In this document: one piece after another, positions 25,923 to 38,595 of the stretch
Layout of the letters: each line of letters opens with the position of its first letter
How positions within the stretch are numbered: the stretch's first letter is position 1
NCBI GenBank assembly: GCA_002946415.1
Contig: NJPS01000012.1
Span: 248,001 to 312,000, forward strand
From: Rutstroemia sp. NJR-2017a BVV2
Lineage: Eukaryota > Ascomycota > Leotiomycetes > Helotiales > Rutstroemiaceae
Direction of reading: 5' to 3'
DNA length: 64,000 nucleotides
The notes under the pieces: generated by a model
Databases searched by the model: none
The model's input: only the letters and a program-made list of their open reading frames with translations
What the model was told of the DNA's origin: nothing
Program-made: the position numbers and the translations under genes

Positions 25923-28534
25923 ATGGCGCCTCAAGATAGCTTTATCGATGAAGATGAAGATACCTGGTGCGTTACTCTGCCCTATCCTCGGATCTACTCT
26001 CACTCTAATTAAATGGTACCCCGTGGGCACTTAAACTAACTATACTATTAGTCCCCTCTGTGTAGAAGAGTTCGATCTTTCGGACAAGAACTTTCAACCA
26101 TGTCCTTGTGGTTATCAGGTACGTTCACATTCGTGGCTCTGCTCAATCTTCTCTTGCTGACTTTTCAACTTTTCCAGATATGTCAGTTCTGCTTCAACAA
26201 TATCAAAAATAATATAAACGGACTGTGTCCTGCGTGCCGGCGCCCATACGATGAAAAGACAATTAAATGGAAAGTCGTGACGCAGGAAGAGTATGTACAC
26301 CGTATAATTGCCAGAGGAGATCTGCTGACCGCAAGTTTTGTAGGATGGCCCAATTCAAGGCAAATATTCAAAAGAACGCCAAAAAGAAAGCCGAGCAACG
26401 GCAAAAGGAAGCCCAGAAGCGAGAAGTTGAAAGTCTTAATCGAAAACATCTGTCAGGTTTACGAGTCGTACAGAAGAATTTGGTATATGTTATGGGTTTG
26501 AGTCCAAGCATACGAGAAGACGAACTTCTGAATACGTTACGAGGCGACAAATATTTCGGCCAATATGGCAAGATTATTAAGATTGTGGTTAGCAAAGCCA
26601 AGAATGACTCGGCTCAAAATTCCGGATCGCTTGGTGTCTACGTTACTTTTGCTCGAAAAGAAGATGCTGCAAGATGCATAGCAGCGGTCAACGGTTCCCA
26701 AAATGGCGATCGAGTCCTAAGAGCGCAACTAGGAACGACGAAGTATTGTTCCGCATATCTACGAAACGAAACCTGTACGAACAAGCAATGCATGTTCCTG
26801 CACGAACCAGGCGACAATGACGATAGTTACTCTCGACAAGATTTATCTTCCATAAATAGCGTTAGTACTCAACGCCCACTACCCGTTATGGCATCGTCCT
26901 CTCGACAAGCAGCACAGACGGCTGCACCGATACAGCAAGCGCAACCTGTAGCTGCGGCCGCACAACCGATGACACGAGAAGCGAGCAAAGATGGTTCGGA
27001 CAGTGGAGATGGTTCTGCACTTCCTTCTTCAGCCAGCTGGGCCAACCGTGGTATACAGCAACGGAGCCGGCGAGGAAGCCATGCTACTAGTGGTGCTGCC
27101 TCAAGCCCTGCGATCTCTACCGCTCACCCAGTACCAACCGAGGCAGTGGAGGAAGAGACCCCAGAGCTTGTTGAAGATCGTCCCGAGTCACCCGCAGAAG
27201 CTAGTCCAGTTGATTCTCCGGAGGAACTTGAGTCCCCTCCGGCTTCCCATCCCGAAATCGAATCCCTTGGTGCTGAGCTGCTAAGGTCCATTAATTCCGA
27301 TGTATTATCTTATGACGGTCCAAAAGCCCTCATGGAAGAATTCGCATCATATCCTCCCCTTTTCGACATCCGGGGTGGGGAAAAGAGGAGATTGGCTCGC
27401 CAGCAACAGGAAGAAGAACGCATGCAGATAGAGCAGGAGTCACAGACAGAGAACCGATCTGTGCAACAAGAACCTGTGGAAGAAGAAGAGCCTGAAAGTG
27501 GTAGCTTACAACTTGGCGGTGAGCCTGAAGATAATGGTCGAGAACTCAATCAACCCCCTGGATTCTCACGCCGTCCAAGTACACAACTTCCTATTCAACG
27601 TGGCTCGAATGCTGGCCCATTCGGTCCCAGCCTGGGACAGAATTACACGCAAAATATTGGCAACCTAGGGACTGTGAATGGTCGATCTTTGACACCTCTG
27701 CAGCAACAGCAGCTTCAAATTCTCAAGTCGAGCCAGGTTCCGTCCACGTTCATGGATCATCTACCTCCTGGAATTGGTAATCCATTGAACCAGAGTTCGC
27801 TTCCTTTCCAACAGCAGGGCCACAACAGGCAGTCGTCTCGCTATAGCTTTGCAAATGAGAGCGGATCTGCATCATCATCCGTCAAGCCTTCAGCGAATCC
27901 AAAGATGATGGCACAGCAAGCTTCAATGATGCCTCCTTCTAGCCATTCTCAACAGGGAGGACAATTCTATGGCTCTTCGATGCCCGGCCCTCCACCCGGA
28001 TTGAAATCCTCGGGGACCCCTCCTATTGGTGGAAACATGTTTGGTCAAGGACATGGTTTTGGCAATTCTATGGGTGGGAATTCGGTGTTTGGTGGCTCCT
28101 CGAAGGATAACAACAACGATATGCTTCGTGAGATGTTGAGGAATCGTGGGGGTGCTGGAGCCAATCAGGGCCTTGATTCAGCTAAGCGTGAGTACATGTT
28201 TCCTAATTTTCTTCATCAACAGTTCCCATCTGCCTCCTCCACTCCAGCTCCTGCTTCTAGCCCTTTGGCATCGCTCTACGGTCTTCAGTCCGGAGCATTT
28301 CATGAATTCGGTCAAAAGCAGAAGAAGAAGGGAAAGAAGCACAGACATGCTAACACTTCCTCCTCTGGGGGAGGTGGCTTAGTCGATCTTGCGGACCCAA
28401 GTATCTTGCAGGCAAGAATGCAACATCAACAACAGAGCAATGCCGGAGTCGGACAGGGACTGTTTGGTGGTCAGGCTCAAGGTGGGTACAACCCTAGCAT
28501 GATGTATGGCGCAGGATTCCCTACCAGATGGTAG
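25923..28534 (+). CDS. NOT4: CCR4-NOT subunit NOT4, RING/RRM E3 ligase (short form)
   Basis: Exons 25923..25966, 26052..26118, 26178..26290 and 26344..28534 give 804 residues ending GYNPSMMYGAGFPTRW. Ubiquitin ligase of the CCR4-NOT deadenylase complex, acting in mRNA decay and translation surveillance. The N-terminal RING is a C4C4 type: CPLCVEEFDLSDKNFQPCPCGYQICQFC is split by introns 1 and 2, followed by CPACRRPYDE. A coiled basic linker follows, then an RRM (LVYVMGLSPSI, GVYVTFARKEDAARCI) and a C3H1 zinc finger (CSAYLRNETCTNKQCMFLH). The rest is Gln/Ser/Pro-rich; near the end KKKGKKHRHANTSSSGGGG and VDLADPSILQARM are typical of fungal NOT4. A donor at 28482 allows splicing to 29200, giving a 1550-residue long form. 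Confidence 0.93.
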
Positions 28535-29199
28535 ATCAGTATGGCTGGCGGGAGTAATGTTTGGCGTGGCTTTTGTAGACAATGGGGGTTTTTCTTATTT
28601 ATAAGGATGGCGTTGGCAAGAATCCTTCGAGAGGAGTTGCATTTGTTGCTCGGTACCAGCACATATTTGAACTTAGCGGGCATGGCATAGCTCCAAGATG
28701 GATGCTTCGGATGCATTGGCGTCATTTGCGATTTGGAAAATGAGGTGGTCTCATGGGTTTTGAACTTCTTTCTTTCTTTCTTTTCCTCTACTACAAGAGG
28801 CTTCAGAACGCGGCAATACTCGCCACGTGGATCTCCGTCATCGTCTTCATTACGGTTACTTCTCCTGTACGTTAAAAAGTCCCCGACCCTGTGCCAATCT
28901 CCTGGCGGGTGAAATATAGCATTCTTACATATTTTGCGCCTTCAATAGCCCGCTCTTTCAAACTATCGAAGACGATGATGGATCCGTAATGTGACTGTGT
29001 CAAGTTCTGTAGCCTTTGTATCATGTATTAGATAGCCCTGGAGCAGATGATATTCTCTGCTCGTTGTTTATGCTTGGTCGATTTTCGTCTTGCTTTTTGG
29101 CTCGCTCACTTGCTCCGTCATTTTCATCATCTTTTTCCATTTTCTTTTTCGAACTTTGTATTACTTACGTGGTGAGTTTCACTAACAAAGACTCTTTAG
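28535..29199. other. Region between NOT4 short stop and downstream ORF; likely a long intron
   Basis: Under the long NOT4 model, 28482-29199 (718 nt) is an intron: donor GTGGGT at 28482, branch-like CTAAC at 29182-29186, acceptor TTTAG ending at 29199. Under a two-gene model this is a 3' region plus promoter; a (TTTC)n tract lies at 28766-28784. Confidence 0.5.
28766..28784. repeat. TTTC microsatellite
   Basis: About four and a half copies of a TTCT/TTTC tetranucleotide; pyrimidine-rich on +. Confidence 0.8.
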
Positions 29200-31490
29200 A
29201 AGACCTCGAGCCCCTAGAGGCCATGCTTTCTATGAGCGTTGATGCTCTTGTAGCCGAGTCTATCCCTGACGAATATCCTTTCAGTTACGATGTATCTCGA
29301 TCCTCAACCCCAGCCTGTCCGCCGGGACTTGCTCCTCCACATGGCCATCCTTCTCCTGCAATTCGCGAAGATCCTATCGCTAAACCTATTTCAAAGATTG
29401 TACCACCTGCAACTCCTTTAACGCCATCGCGTTCTTCCAGCCTTCACTATATTCCTCGCGTCGCAACACCGCTTGCTAATGTATCCGTCCCTTCTACTCC
29501 TACTCCTGTCAAATCACGGCTCGTACAGGAAACACCAGCCCAAGCCAAGCAGAGTATTCAAGAATCGGCAAAAGCTACTGGTATCTCTAAGGCCATTGCA
29601 TCACAATCAACTACCACACCAATTGTACAGAAGATCGTGCAGTCAGAGGAAGAATTCCCAGCTCTTGGAAAGGCTAAGGAGATAAAACCTGTTCCAGTCA
29701 AAACTCCAAAAGCTGCGACACCTTCGGCCAAAGCAAGCTCATCAACCACAAAGACAGCAGCGAGCTCTCAAAAGAATACGAAAGCAAGCGAGAAGCGAGC
29801 TACGATCAATTTGAGCATTCCAATTACCACCAAACCAGCTCCCAAGGCTGTTGAAACTCCTGATACACCAAGTAAGGCAACTCCTGCAGCTTTAACGTTA
29901 ACTTTGCCCTCAGCGAAACCCGCTATAACACCGGCGATTCAAACTTCCAACAAGAGCCTTCGGATTGTGTCAACGCCAAAGGTTGAGGTACCACCAACTG
30001 CAAGTGCTACCCCAACATCTGCATCCGGTATGAGCTCAACGCCTCTGCATCCTGGTCGTCAATTTTCCGTATCCGAGGTTCCTGATACCCCGAGTGAGCA
30101 TATTTCAGACAATGCTTCCATCATCTCTGCTTCCTACTCTCGGGCGAGTTCACCAGCGCCTTCCAGAACAGGACAGACGCGCGCACAAAAGCTCAACACT
30201 GCTCAGAAGAACAAGCTAAAGAAAGAACAGAAGGAGAGAGGTCTCGAGGCACAAATGGAAGCTGCAGCTGCGGTAAAGCGAGCTGAAGAGCAGGCCCCAG
30301 TTCTGGGAAGGAAGACCAAGCAAAAGAAAGAAAAGAAAGACAGCAATGCTGCAGGCGGATCTACTCCTGCTGTCAGCAGGCCACCGTCTCCAACAGTAGT
30401 TCTCGTTGCTCGTGAAGACACTAGTGCCCGCCAAGAAACAGTCGAGCGTACAGAGAAGCCTGCTGCTGCTGCTGCTGCTGCAACAAGCGAAAAGACAACC
30501 AAGGCTGATTCAAAGGCAAAGAATAAGTCGAAGGCTCAACAGCAACAGCAGCCTGCTGCGCCAGAGTTAGCACCGCAAGCTGCTTCTGTCGAAGAGGAGA
30601 CTCAGGATAAACCATACGTTCCAACTCCAGCTTCCATTCTGCGTCAGCTCAATGCCGAAGGATTACTTCCTGCTGATATCGACAACCTCGCTTTATTGAA
30701 ACCTGTACCTGGCCTTACGTCGGAGAAGAAGAGGGATAGGGAGCTTCTGGCTAACATGGAGGAAGCTGTTCCAAAGTTGGTCATCACCCCTGAAGATCGA
30801 TCTGAGTTGCTTGCCGGTAGACCTGTGCATAGAGTCATTGATGGCTCACGCATCATGTTGACTCCTAACGGCGAGGCCGTCCGCAATCTTACCCCTGAAG
30901 AAGAACAACGCTATCTTCGCCTTCAAGAAACTATTGCCAAAGAATCAGGGCCCACGGCTTTTATGTCGGAGAGATACAGCTCGGGCGCTGGCTTCAGCCT
31001 GGTTGCTGGTAGAGCTGTTCCGAACGGCCCTCCTTCATGCTTCCCAAACAGTGACAGCAACCTGGATCCGGTTAGCAAGATCCAGCGTGATGAAGCTCTT
31101 GGATTTATTAATCAGAAGGTTTTGACTGTGCTTCCGAACAACACTCAATTGGAGCAAGCTTTGAATGCGAATGCAATCCCGTCGGATATCTTGCGGTCAG
31201 GGGAGGCGGTCAATTGGCAGCCCACTTGGGGTATTGATGCAGCAGGCAATCCTCAGGATGCCCTGTACGGTGGTGCTCCTCCTGAGAGCATGCTGGGTTT
31301 GGAAAGCATGACTGCTCAGTTTGCGAGTGGGAGAGACTTGGACAGGCCAGAGACCTTGGGCAGTCACTCGCCTCTGCCGGAGGAGTTTGAACGTTTGATC
31401 GCTGCTTCGAAGAAGATCTCGGAAGGGTTTGGTAAGAGAATGGCGTCCATGCAAAAGAAGAATACGAGCGTTTTGAAGCCATCGTGGTAG
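29200..31490 (+). CDS. NOT4: Probable C-terminal exon of long NOT4 (or separate gene)
   Basis: Open frame to 31490. Joining 28481 to 29200 keeps the NOT4 frame (CAA G + AA GAC) and yields 1550 residues in total. The encoded text resembles, from memory, the C-terminal half of long NOT4 proteins of other Pezizomycotina: a Pro-rich CPPGLAPPHGHPSP segment, EEFPALGKAKE, LRIVSTPKVE, a basic APVLGRKTKQKKEKK stretch, then a more conserved region with LTPEEEQRYLRLQE. A polyAla run (30462-30482) comes from GCT repeats. Reading the frame upstream to 29016 gives a hydrophobic Ser/Phe-rich leader (MYHVLDSPGADD) that looks unlike a real N-terminus. As an independent gene it could start at the ATG for MLSMSVDALVAES at 29223. 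Function of the extension is unknown. Confidence 0.7.
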
Positions 31491-32253
31491 AAGAAAGTTG
31501 GTGGTGGGGTGGTTTGGGAGTCGGAGAAATGAGTATGAGAATTGGAGATGGTTTGTATGATAGTCGATTGCTTGTATCAAGGGGCCAGGGGGTTACTTTT
31601 AGTGACAACACAATTTTCTGCGGAAATGAGTTGCAGGTCTAAGGTGCTACAGCCCTTCAGCTTGATATTACTGACCACCTCTGGGTTCAAGTGGTACAGC
31701 TTTGTATTAATTTGTAAAAGTACTATTTGCATACTCACAGCATTGGCTTACCAGCTGGTATTGTTATATACTTAGGTAGCTAGCATTTTAAACAACTCGG
31801 CATATTCAATTGCTTTCTTGTCAATGCGTGAGAGTGACTTTGAGGATTCGAGAAGTTGGAGAACTATGGAATCGTTGACAGCGAGGAGAATCAAGCAGGT
31901 CCCTTGGAAGACCTAGTTCTTCAGAATATCAAGTTCACTGATTTGTCCATAGCTACTAACTTTTCTTCTTGGCTTAGTAAATCCTACCAGTCCCTATTGT
32001 TATGAGCGGCAACCTTCGTACATGCACAAATAGGTGGAGTTGTCCTGCAACTAGACCCTGTAGATGAGTGAATCATGGTGGGGCATCAGGCACCGTGGGC
32101 ACCTGGCGGGGTAGCAAAAAAAGCTCATCCACTCACTCTGTTAGGTTTTTTCTTCTCGCCCTTGACCTTACATAAAATACTTAAAGCACGCCATCTTCTG
32201 TATATAAATCCTCTGTTATTCTCACAGAGACTCAATCCAACAAACTCGCAAAA
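31491..32253. other. Intergenic region NOT4 / MTAP
   Basis: 3' region of NOT4 long form and promoter of the phosphorylase gene. No coding signal seen. Confidence 0.5.
32201..32209 (+). promoter_or_regulatory. TATA box of the MTAP gene
   Basis: TATATAAAT lies 45-53 nt before the start codon at 32254. This would put transcription start very close to the ATG, giving a short 5' leader. Inference from sequence only. Confidence 0.5.
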
Positions 32254-33455
32254 ATGACCGACTCCCTCCCCACCACCTTCTCCGGTATATACTCCTCTCC
32301 CCATCCCCATCCCCAAACACCAACTAACACCCTTTCCCCTCTACAGACCCTGTCCACATCGCCGTCATCGGCGGAACCGGCCTGCAGTCACTCTCAGGCT
32401 TCGTCCCCATCGCAACCGTCAACCCTCTCACACCATGGGGCTACCCCTCTGCGCCCATCCACATCCTGTCGCACAACGACGTGCCGATCGCGTTCCTGTC
32501 CCGCCACGGCGCACACCATGAAATTGCTCCGCATGAGATCCCGAGTCGCGCGAATATTGCCGCATTGAGGAGTATCGGTGTCAGAACGGTGATTGCGTTT
32601 AGTGCGGTGGGCAGTCTGCAGGAGGAGATTCGGCCGAGGGATTTTGTGGTGCCGGATCAGGTTATTGATAGGACGAAGGGTGAGTTGGGGGGTTTTGATC
32701 TTTGGAGATGGGTTTATGAGGGAGGAGGCAGTGATATACTAGAGGGGAGGAGAGGGGCATTGATTTGAGCTAATAATTTGGTGCAGGCATTCGTCCGTTC
32801 ACTTTCTTCGAAAAGGGTGTGGTTGGACATGTAGGCTTTGCGGATCCGTTTGATGAGAAGATCGCTCAGGTATGTGTGCATAGATCGAATAAGTACATTC
32901 TCTAGGACCCAGCTAACTCTCCCAACAGGTTGTCCGTGAATGCGGCCATGCGCTCGCAGGAGAAGGTGTCCGTATGCACGACAAGGGAACGATCATCTGC
33001 ATGGGTACATCCTCCTTTCCCTCCCTTTCCAAACCAGCACTAACCCACTCCCAGAAGGACCGCAATTCTCCACACGCGCTGAATCACACCTCTACCGCAG
33101 CTGGGGCGGCTCCGTAATCAACATGTCTGCGCTGCCCGAAGCCAAGCTCGCGCGCGAAGCCGAAATGGTGTACCAGATGATCTGCATGGCGACCGACTAC
33201 GACTGCTGGCACAGCACGGCCGACGTGGATGTGGAGATGGTGATGGGTCACATGCACGCCAATGGAGAGAACGCGAAGCGGTTGGTCGGCGCGGTGCTGG
33301 ATCGTTTGAGCAAGGAAGAACACGGGGAGTTGGTTCGCGGTACGCATTGGGAGGGGAAGACGACGGGTATGATTAAGTTTATGACTAAAGCGGAGGGAAG
33401 AGGTGAGGAGGGGAAGAAGAATGTGGAGTTTTTGTTCCCTGGAGTTTTTAACTAA
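32254..33455 (+). CDS. MEU1: S-methyl-5'-thioadenosine phosphorylase
   Basis: Splits methylthioadenosine (from polyamine synthesis) with phosphate into adenine and methylthioribose-1-phosphate, the first step of methionine salvage. Exons 32254..32284, 32347..32679, 32787..32869, 32929..33004 and 33055..33455, 307 residues. Phosphate-site IAVIGGTGLQSLSGF is near residue 16; then FLSRHGAHHEIAPHEIPSRAN (the PNP/MTAP family 2 signature), EGPQFSTRAESH with the Arg/Ser contacts, and VINMSALPEAKLAREAEM, the base/ribose pocket. The split of the EGPQF motif by the last intron is rejoined exactly (ATG G + AA GGA). An ATG-proximal TATA box is present. The C-terminal 25 residues are Lys/Glu-rich. Confidence 0.96.
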
Positions 33456-34006
33456 AGGTGGAGATGGAATTGGGAGGGAATGAATGAATGAATGTGAATA
33501 TGGAATTGATACCTGGTAACTTTGTGCATTAATTGCATACAAATGGGATGTTATAGATAGCTTCTTCATAGATAGCTTGCAGCTTATAAAATACAGTCGT
33601 TGTTGAGTCAAATCTTCGCCATCCCGCACATTAGCCATGAACGCAATCTCTGGAAAGACAAAACTATATATTGTTTGTATTTTATGGATAAAAATGGTTC
33701 TCTGTATACCGTAACTCCCCCTATGATTTAAATACAATACACAAAATATACGCCCATACCCAATCCCACCACCCCTGCACCACCCACCCAACTTATCCCA
33801 ACATCCTCAACATATGTATGCTATGCATAGAAAAGAGAGAAAGCAACCAGGGTATCATCCCAAAAGTAAGTCAAACATGTCAAGTTAAGTTCCAACCTCC
33901 AATCATCCAATTCAAGCCCCCCACCCGTGAATAATCAATGCAAACAAAACCTCCACCTCTTCTTCAAAGAGCCAGACCAAACCAAATCTAGTCGCATCCA
34001 TATCCC
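33456..34006. other. Convergent 3' region MTAP / MED13
   Basis: 550 bp between stop codons of convergent genes. No feature beyond C-rich runs on + near 33770. Confidence 0.5.
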
Positions 34007-37000
34007 TCAAAGCAGCGTATACAAAGCATTAACCGCCTTCTCGGCTGCCGCAATATGCCACGGCCTCCCATCCCTTACCGGATCCACCACGCCTCTAACT
34101 CTGGCCAGCGTAGCCAAGCCCCTATAGTAGCCCAATATCTCCCGTAGCAAGCTCTCATGGAACGTGCGGGGGTTGCCCGAGACTTCGGCATGAATGATAT
34201 TGACCTCGAGGATGACAGGCGGGTCCTCGGCGGTGGTGCCGCCGTTTTTGATGAGGTAGCCGCTGATAAGGGCGGGGTTGAATTCGAGGAGGGAGTTGGA
34301 GTTGTTGAGACGATGCGAGAGGATCGCGCCCCATGTTTGGTCGGTGTAGTCTACGAGACGGGAGTTGTTGTCGGGTTCGGTGAGAGGAGCTTCGACGGGG
34401 GTTGCGGCGGTGGTGGTGGGTTGTTCTCGGGAAGGTGTGTCTGGGGAGAAGAGCGAAGATTGGCTTGCTTGGGGGGTGGAGACGGGCGTGATGACTGTTT
34501 GTGCTGTCGTTGCTGTGGTTGGAGTGAGCTTTAGAGGCGGCGGTATTATGTGTAATGATGGGTCTGTTTGGACGGTGAGGAGGGTCAAGCTAATTTGCGC
34601 GTTAGATTCTGTGGAGGCGAGACCTGTCCAAAAGTCGATTTCTGATTGATCCATGGCACCGGATTTTACAATGACTATACGCCAATGGACTTTTTTACTT
34701 GAAATTACGTCAAGTGTTGTCTCCCATATCTCGTTGGCGACATGGGAGAATGGTATAGTCAAAGGCTCGTTCTTGCGGCCAAGACAATACGAAGCTGTCA
34801 TTTGTTTGGTGCCTCTGTTATCCGACCACGCTGCAGTAATCCATCGATCATCGAGGCTCTGTGCATAAGCAATATGGAGACATGAGTTTTCTTGGAGCAG
34901 CGACGGCGATGGATTCGCGCTCAGCTTGAAGTCAATGCTCTTGGGCAATGGGCGCTCTAAAAGAATAGCTGAGGTGGACGAAAATGACGTGAAGTCGACA
35001 CAGCGATCGTACACTTCCATAGCAAGGCGAGAGTACTCTGTCGGTGATGGCACCACTAGGGAGGTAGGGGATGCCACAAAACTTATTGGTACAAGTTGAA
35101 GTACTAGCTCGTTCATAGCCTTCTGCTTTTTTTCCATCAGTGATTTGCTGTAAAGGTTAAACAGATGCTTGAAAGCAGAGCATATGTGGACCAGAAGCGG
35201 TGAGTTATCTACAGGATAGATGAAATACACCACAATGTTCTTTTCCTCAACTGGTAATATTGAGAGTATCCTACTCAATCGTCCCATGATCTCCTTGAGA
35301 TTCGTGAGGTTTAGCATACCATTTACCTGGTTGCTTCCGTCAATGGGAAACTGCAAAAGGCCATTCGGCAAATCGTTCGAGATTAAGCGGTCGTGAAATC
35401 CAAATCGTAATGATTCATATGAGCCTCGCATTTGGTCGAGGAAATTGTCGGCATTTTCGGCCATACCATCAATAACGGGATAGATACAGACGGCATTGAC
35501 ATCTTTACCGCCTGTAAAAGGAGCCAGTCCCAGATTATCCCAGAATTGTATTGCTGGGGGTAGAACGGCGAGTTTAGAGTCACCTCTCCGTACCTCAAGC
35601 TGCGGTGGTTGTATTAGAAATATATTGCTAGGTCTTTGGGGAGTAGATGGGTTTGCTGCTCGAGGATTTGGCATAGGGCGAGGAGGTAATCGCAATGCAG
35701 GATTGATGGCAGGGATGCCCTGAATGTCCAAATATGAGCGCATGCTACAGTTTTGGACATCCCTGAAACACTTCTCGGCAGCCTTCGACAAACCAGACAT
35801 TAATCTTCTTGTAGCAGTTAATTGCTCCAAGGGATCATTGGAAGTATGCTCCTGTTGCCCAGGTAATCGAAGACTACCTGAAGCGGCCTGGTCGGCAAGA
35901 ATTTGAGCTGTTGCAATACATTCATGATCAGACAGTCCATTTGGCGGCACGTCTGGCTCTGGTGAAGTAACATAAGGCACCAGGGACCAATCTGCTGGAT
36001 CTGATTCGAATAACGGGAGTTGTGGCTCTATGACAGATTGCGGCGTGCCAGCGGACGGCTCATAATCTACATCCATAACGTCAAACGAGACAATACTGGG
36101 TGTGGGAGCACCTTCAGTGTAGGCTTTCCTTTTCCTACTGAGACTGGCCATGGATAGTCCGATCGTCAATGCATCGTCAGATTCAGACGCGTCGCTAACG
36201 CTGTCAGAGTCGTGCGGTAGTTCCAGCGGTTCCTCGTCACCCAAGGGAAGGTCGTACGGTTCCGTATCACCATTCAAAATGCGGGCCAACTTGTCTGAGG
36301 TAGTCGTCTTCTTTTCAGCCATGTGACGATCAAGATCCATTGGTGTGGTAGGGTTATGCAAGCTGACAGGATGCCTCATCAAATCATCTTCGGAATAGCC
36401 AAACGAACCCTGGCTCTCATATTTCTTCATGATTGACGTTAAAGAGTCGCGAAATTCAACTTTATTAAAGGAGCTGATTTTGCCAGAGCGAGGACTAGCT
36501 GGGATAGTGATGTTTTGCAGTAGCCGTCGGTACACGGTTTCTTTGTCAAATGGCACGGATATACGTGGCGGGGGAAGGATTTGCGAGTTATTGTTGCCAG
36601 TTTTGGGTTCAGCAGCTTTCTCTCGTGGTAAATTCTGTGAGTCCCCTGGGTTCTGGAAAGTTTTCGTGCTAGTGTCTGGTAACCACAAATCTTTCATCTC
36701 TGTGTCTTGTGACACTGGTTGGAAGACTGCTGGTTTATTCGGTATGCTTGGCTTTTCGGGCTTCCTGGGTTGTTGAGTAGGTATCGTGGGAGGAAGGGCA
36801 GGCGATGCAGGATGATGACCAATTTGAATATCATCAGGTTGGTCAAAGAAATTGAAATCGGCGTCAGTGATATCTGCGTCGCCGAACATGTCCCCACCCA
36901 TGTCTCCAAATAAATTATCATTATCATTATCATTCTCACCAAAGTTCATGTTTGAAACTGGTCGGTGCTTCGTTTCTGTCGATCCCCAATGATCCATGTC

Positions 37001-38595
37001 AGCGGTTGTCATGAGTGAGTTGGTGGTATTGTTCGCCTCGATATCCTGCGCAAATAACTGAGGCTGATTTCCGGGAGTCGAGACGGCGCCATCAAACGAG
37101 GGCGTCACCCCTACAGGGTGCTGGATGCCGTCTGGGGGCGTAGGATACATCGCGCCAACATTATTACCCTTTTCAAGTAAGTTGGCCGAATGAATGTTCG
37201 CCTGATTGTGTGCTTCTTTCTCGGCGTGTTCTTTTCTTGTTGCTTCCACAATCTTGCGTTCGTTCAATCTTTGCGACAACAAATTCGCTCGACTTTCTTC
37301 TGTAGTGAACCATTCCTCAGCGAAAGAAAGAGGATCCCGTATGCTATAGAAGCTCGGGCTTGAAGATTGCAATTCAGGGGACGAAGTCCTGACGCTTCTG
37401 AAGCACAGCAAAACCGGCCAGGGCACGATGGCACCATCATCAGAAAATGGCATGTCTGAGTATTCCTGGTTGACTGAAGCATAATCGTTTTTGAGCATTT
37501 GCACAAATATCCAACCTCCTTCGTCCAGATGACTAGCGTCCAGGCCTTTTGTCGATAGCCACTCTAAACACCTAGATTGCCAGGTCTTGATGGTGGTACC
37601 TTGGAACCGCCAGCCATGCTCCTCTGGTGCTTTCTGTAAATCAGACATAGGCTGCGCTCCAGAAAATTGATCTTCTTCAGCAAAGGAATAGAATTTTGCA
37701 GGAGTACCTCCAGGCGCCAGCCAAAGAGGTGTGCCCCGGAATAAAATTTTGGACGTAGTCTCTATTGACGCACTTTTTACAACCCTTTGGAGACCTGGAG
37801 CATTTCCCGAGTAAGCTTTTATGACAAGCGTTCCTAATGATGTGAGGCTAATATCCAGAGTAACGAGAGTAATTGTACTGTCATGCGATAAAGATGTATC
37901 CGGTGGTGCGATCATAGTGCGCGAATTGAGAGGCACAAAACCATAATCTCTGCAAAGATTATAAACGATCGATCCAAGAACCGCAGCTATAAAATGCTCC
38001 TGTATCTCCCTCAACGAGGATGAGCTGTCTCCTGCGCTAACTGCAGACTTGACCCCAGGAGATGAAGCGGTCAAATCGTATACGGCCTGTGACGAGTTCG
38101 TTTGCACAGCTCTAGCATTAAAGCCCTGCGCATTTCGCATCATGTTATCGATTGCTGAAGGGGAAGATGTCGTGTTTGGCGTGCCTAGGCTGTTCGCGCC
38201 CAGAATCCTACTTCTAGCAAAATTGGCAGGTTCATATGTGCCTCTGTCTCTCCTCGACAGCTCTATACCCGGAACATTAGAAAGATTAGCGTCACTTGCC
38301 AGGTCAAATCCTTCATCGGCCGGTTTGCTAGGAGAGTTTGGGCTCGGTCGAAAAACCCAGACTCCGTCCCTGCTTGAGTCGAAATACACCAGCGCTCCAT
38401 CGCTTCTCCACGTAGCCTCAACATTTTGTAAACTTTTTTTCGACACAAAGTAAGGACTTTGGGGCTCAAAATATTCGTAGCTTATTGATGCAAAATTGTT
38501 CTGTGAATCCGGTCAGCTCCAAGGAAAACCCAGCGCACAGAAGTCAAAATACTCACACAAGACAATACATTGGTAAGCTGCTCGCCGAGATCCAT
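34007..38595 (-). CDS. MED13: Mediator complex subunit 13 (SSN2/SRB9)
   Basis: Subunit that links the CDK8/cyclin C kinase module to core Mediator and blocks polymerase II binding; repressor in yeast. Exons complement(34007..38500, 38557..38595), 1510 residues. The first exon codes 13 residues (MDLGEQLTNVLSC), spliced to NNFASISYEYFEP, the conserved Med13 N-terminal text. The unspliced ATG-less reading seen further in has no proper start. Landmarks: Med13_N over roughly the first 370 residues with WRFQGTTIKTWQSRCLEWL; a disordered acidic middle with DADFNFFDQPDD; PASF/MID-type region after residue 970 (PAIQFWDNLGLAPFTGGKDV); and C-terminal DDRWITAAWSDNRGTKQM and HWRIVIVKSGAMDQSEIDFW. Divergent from ENP2. 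Confidence 0.94.

Noticed and set aside
28188..28222. GTGAGT...CTAAT...CAACAG interval inside NOT4 that looks like a complete intron
   Set aside because: Only 35 nt long and not a multiple of three; removing it leads to a stop within a few codons, whereas reading through stays open and continues family-like text.
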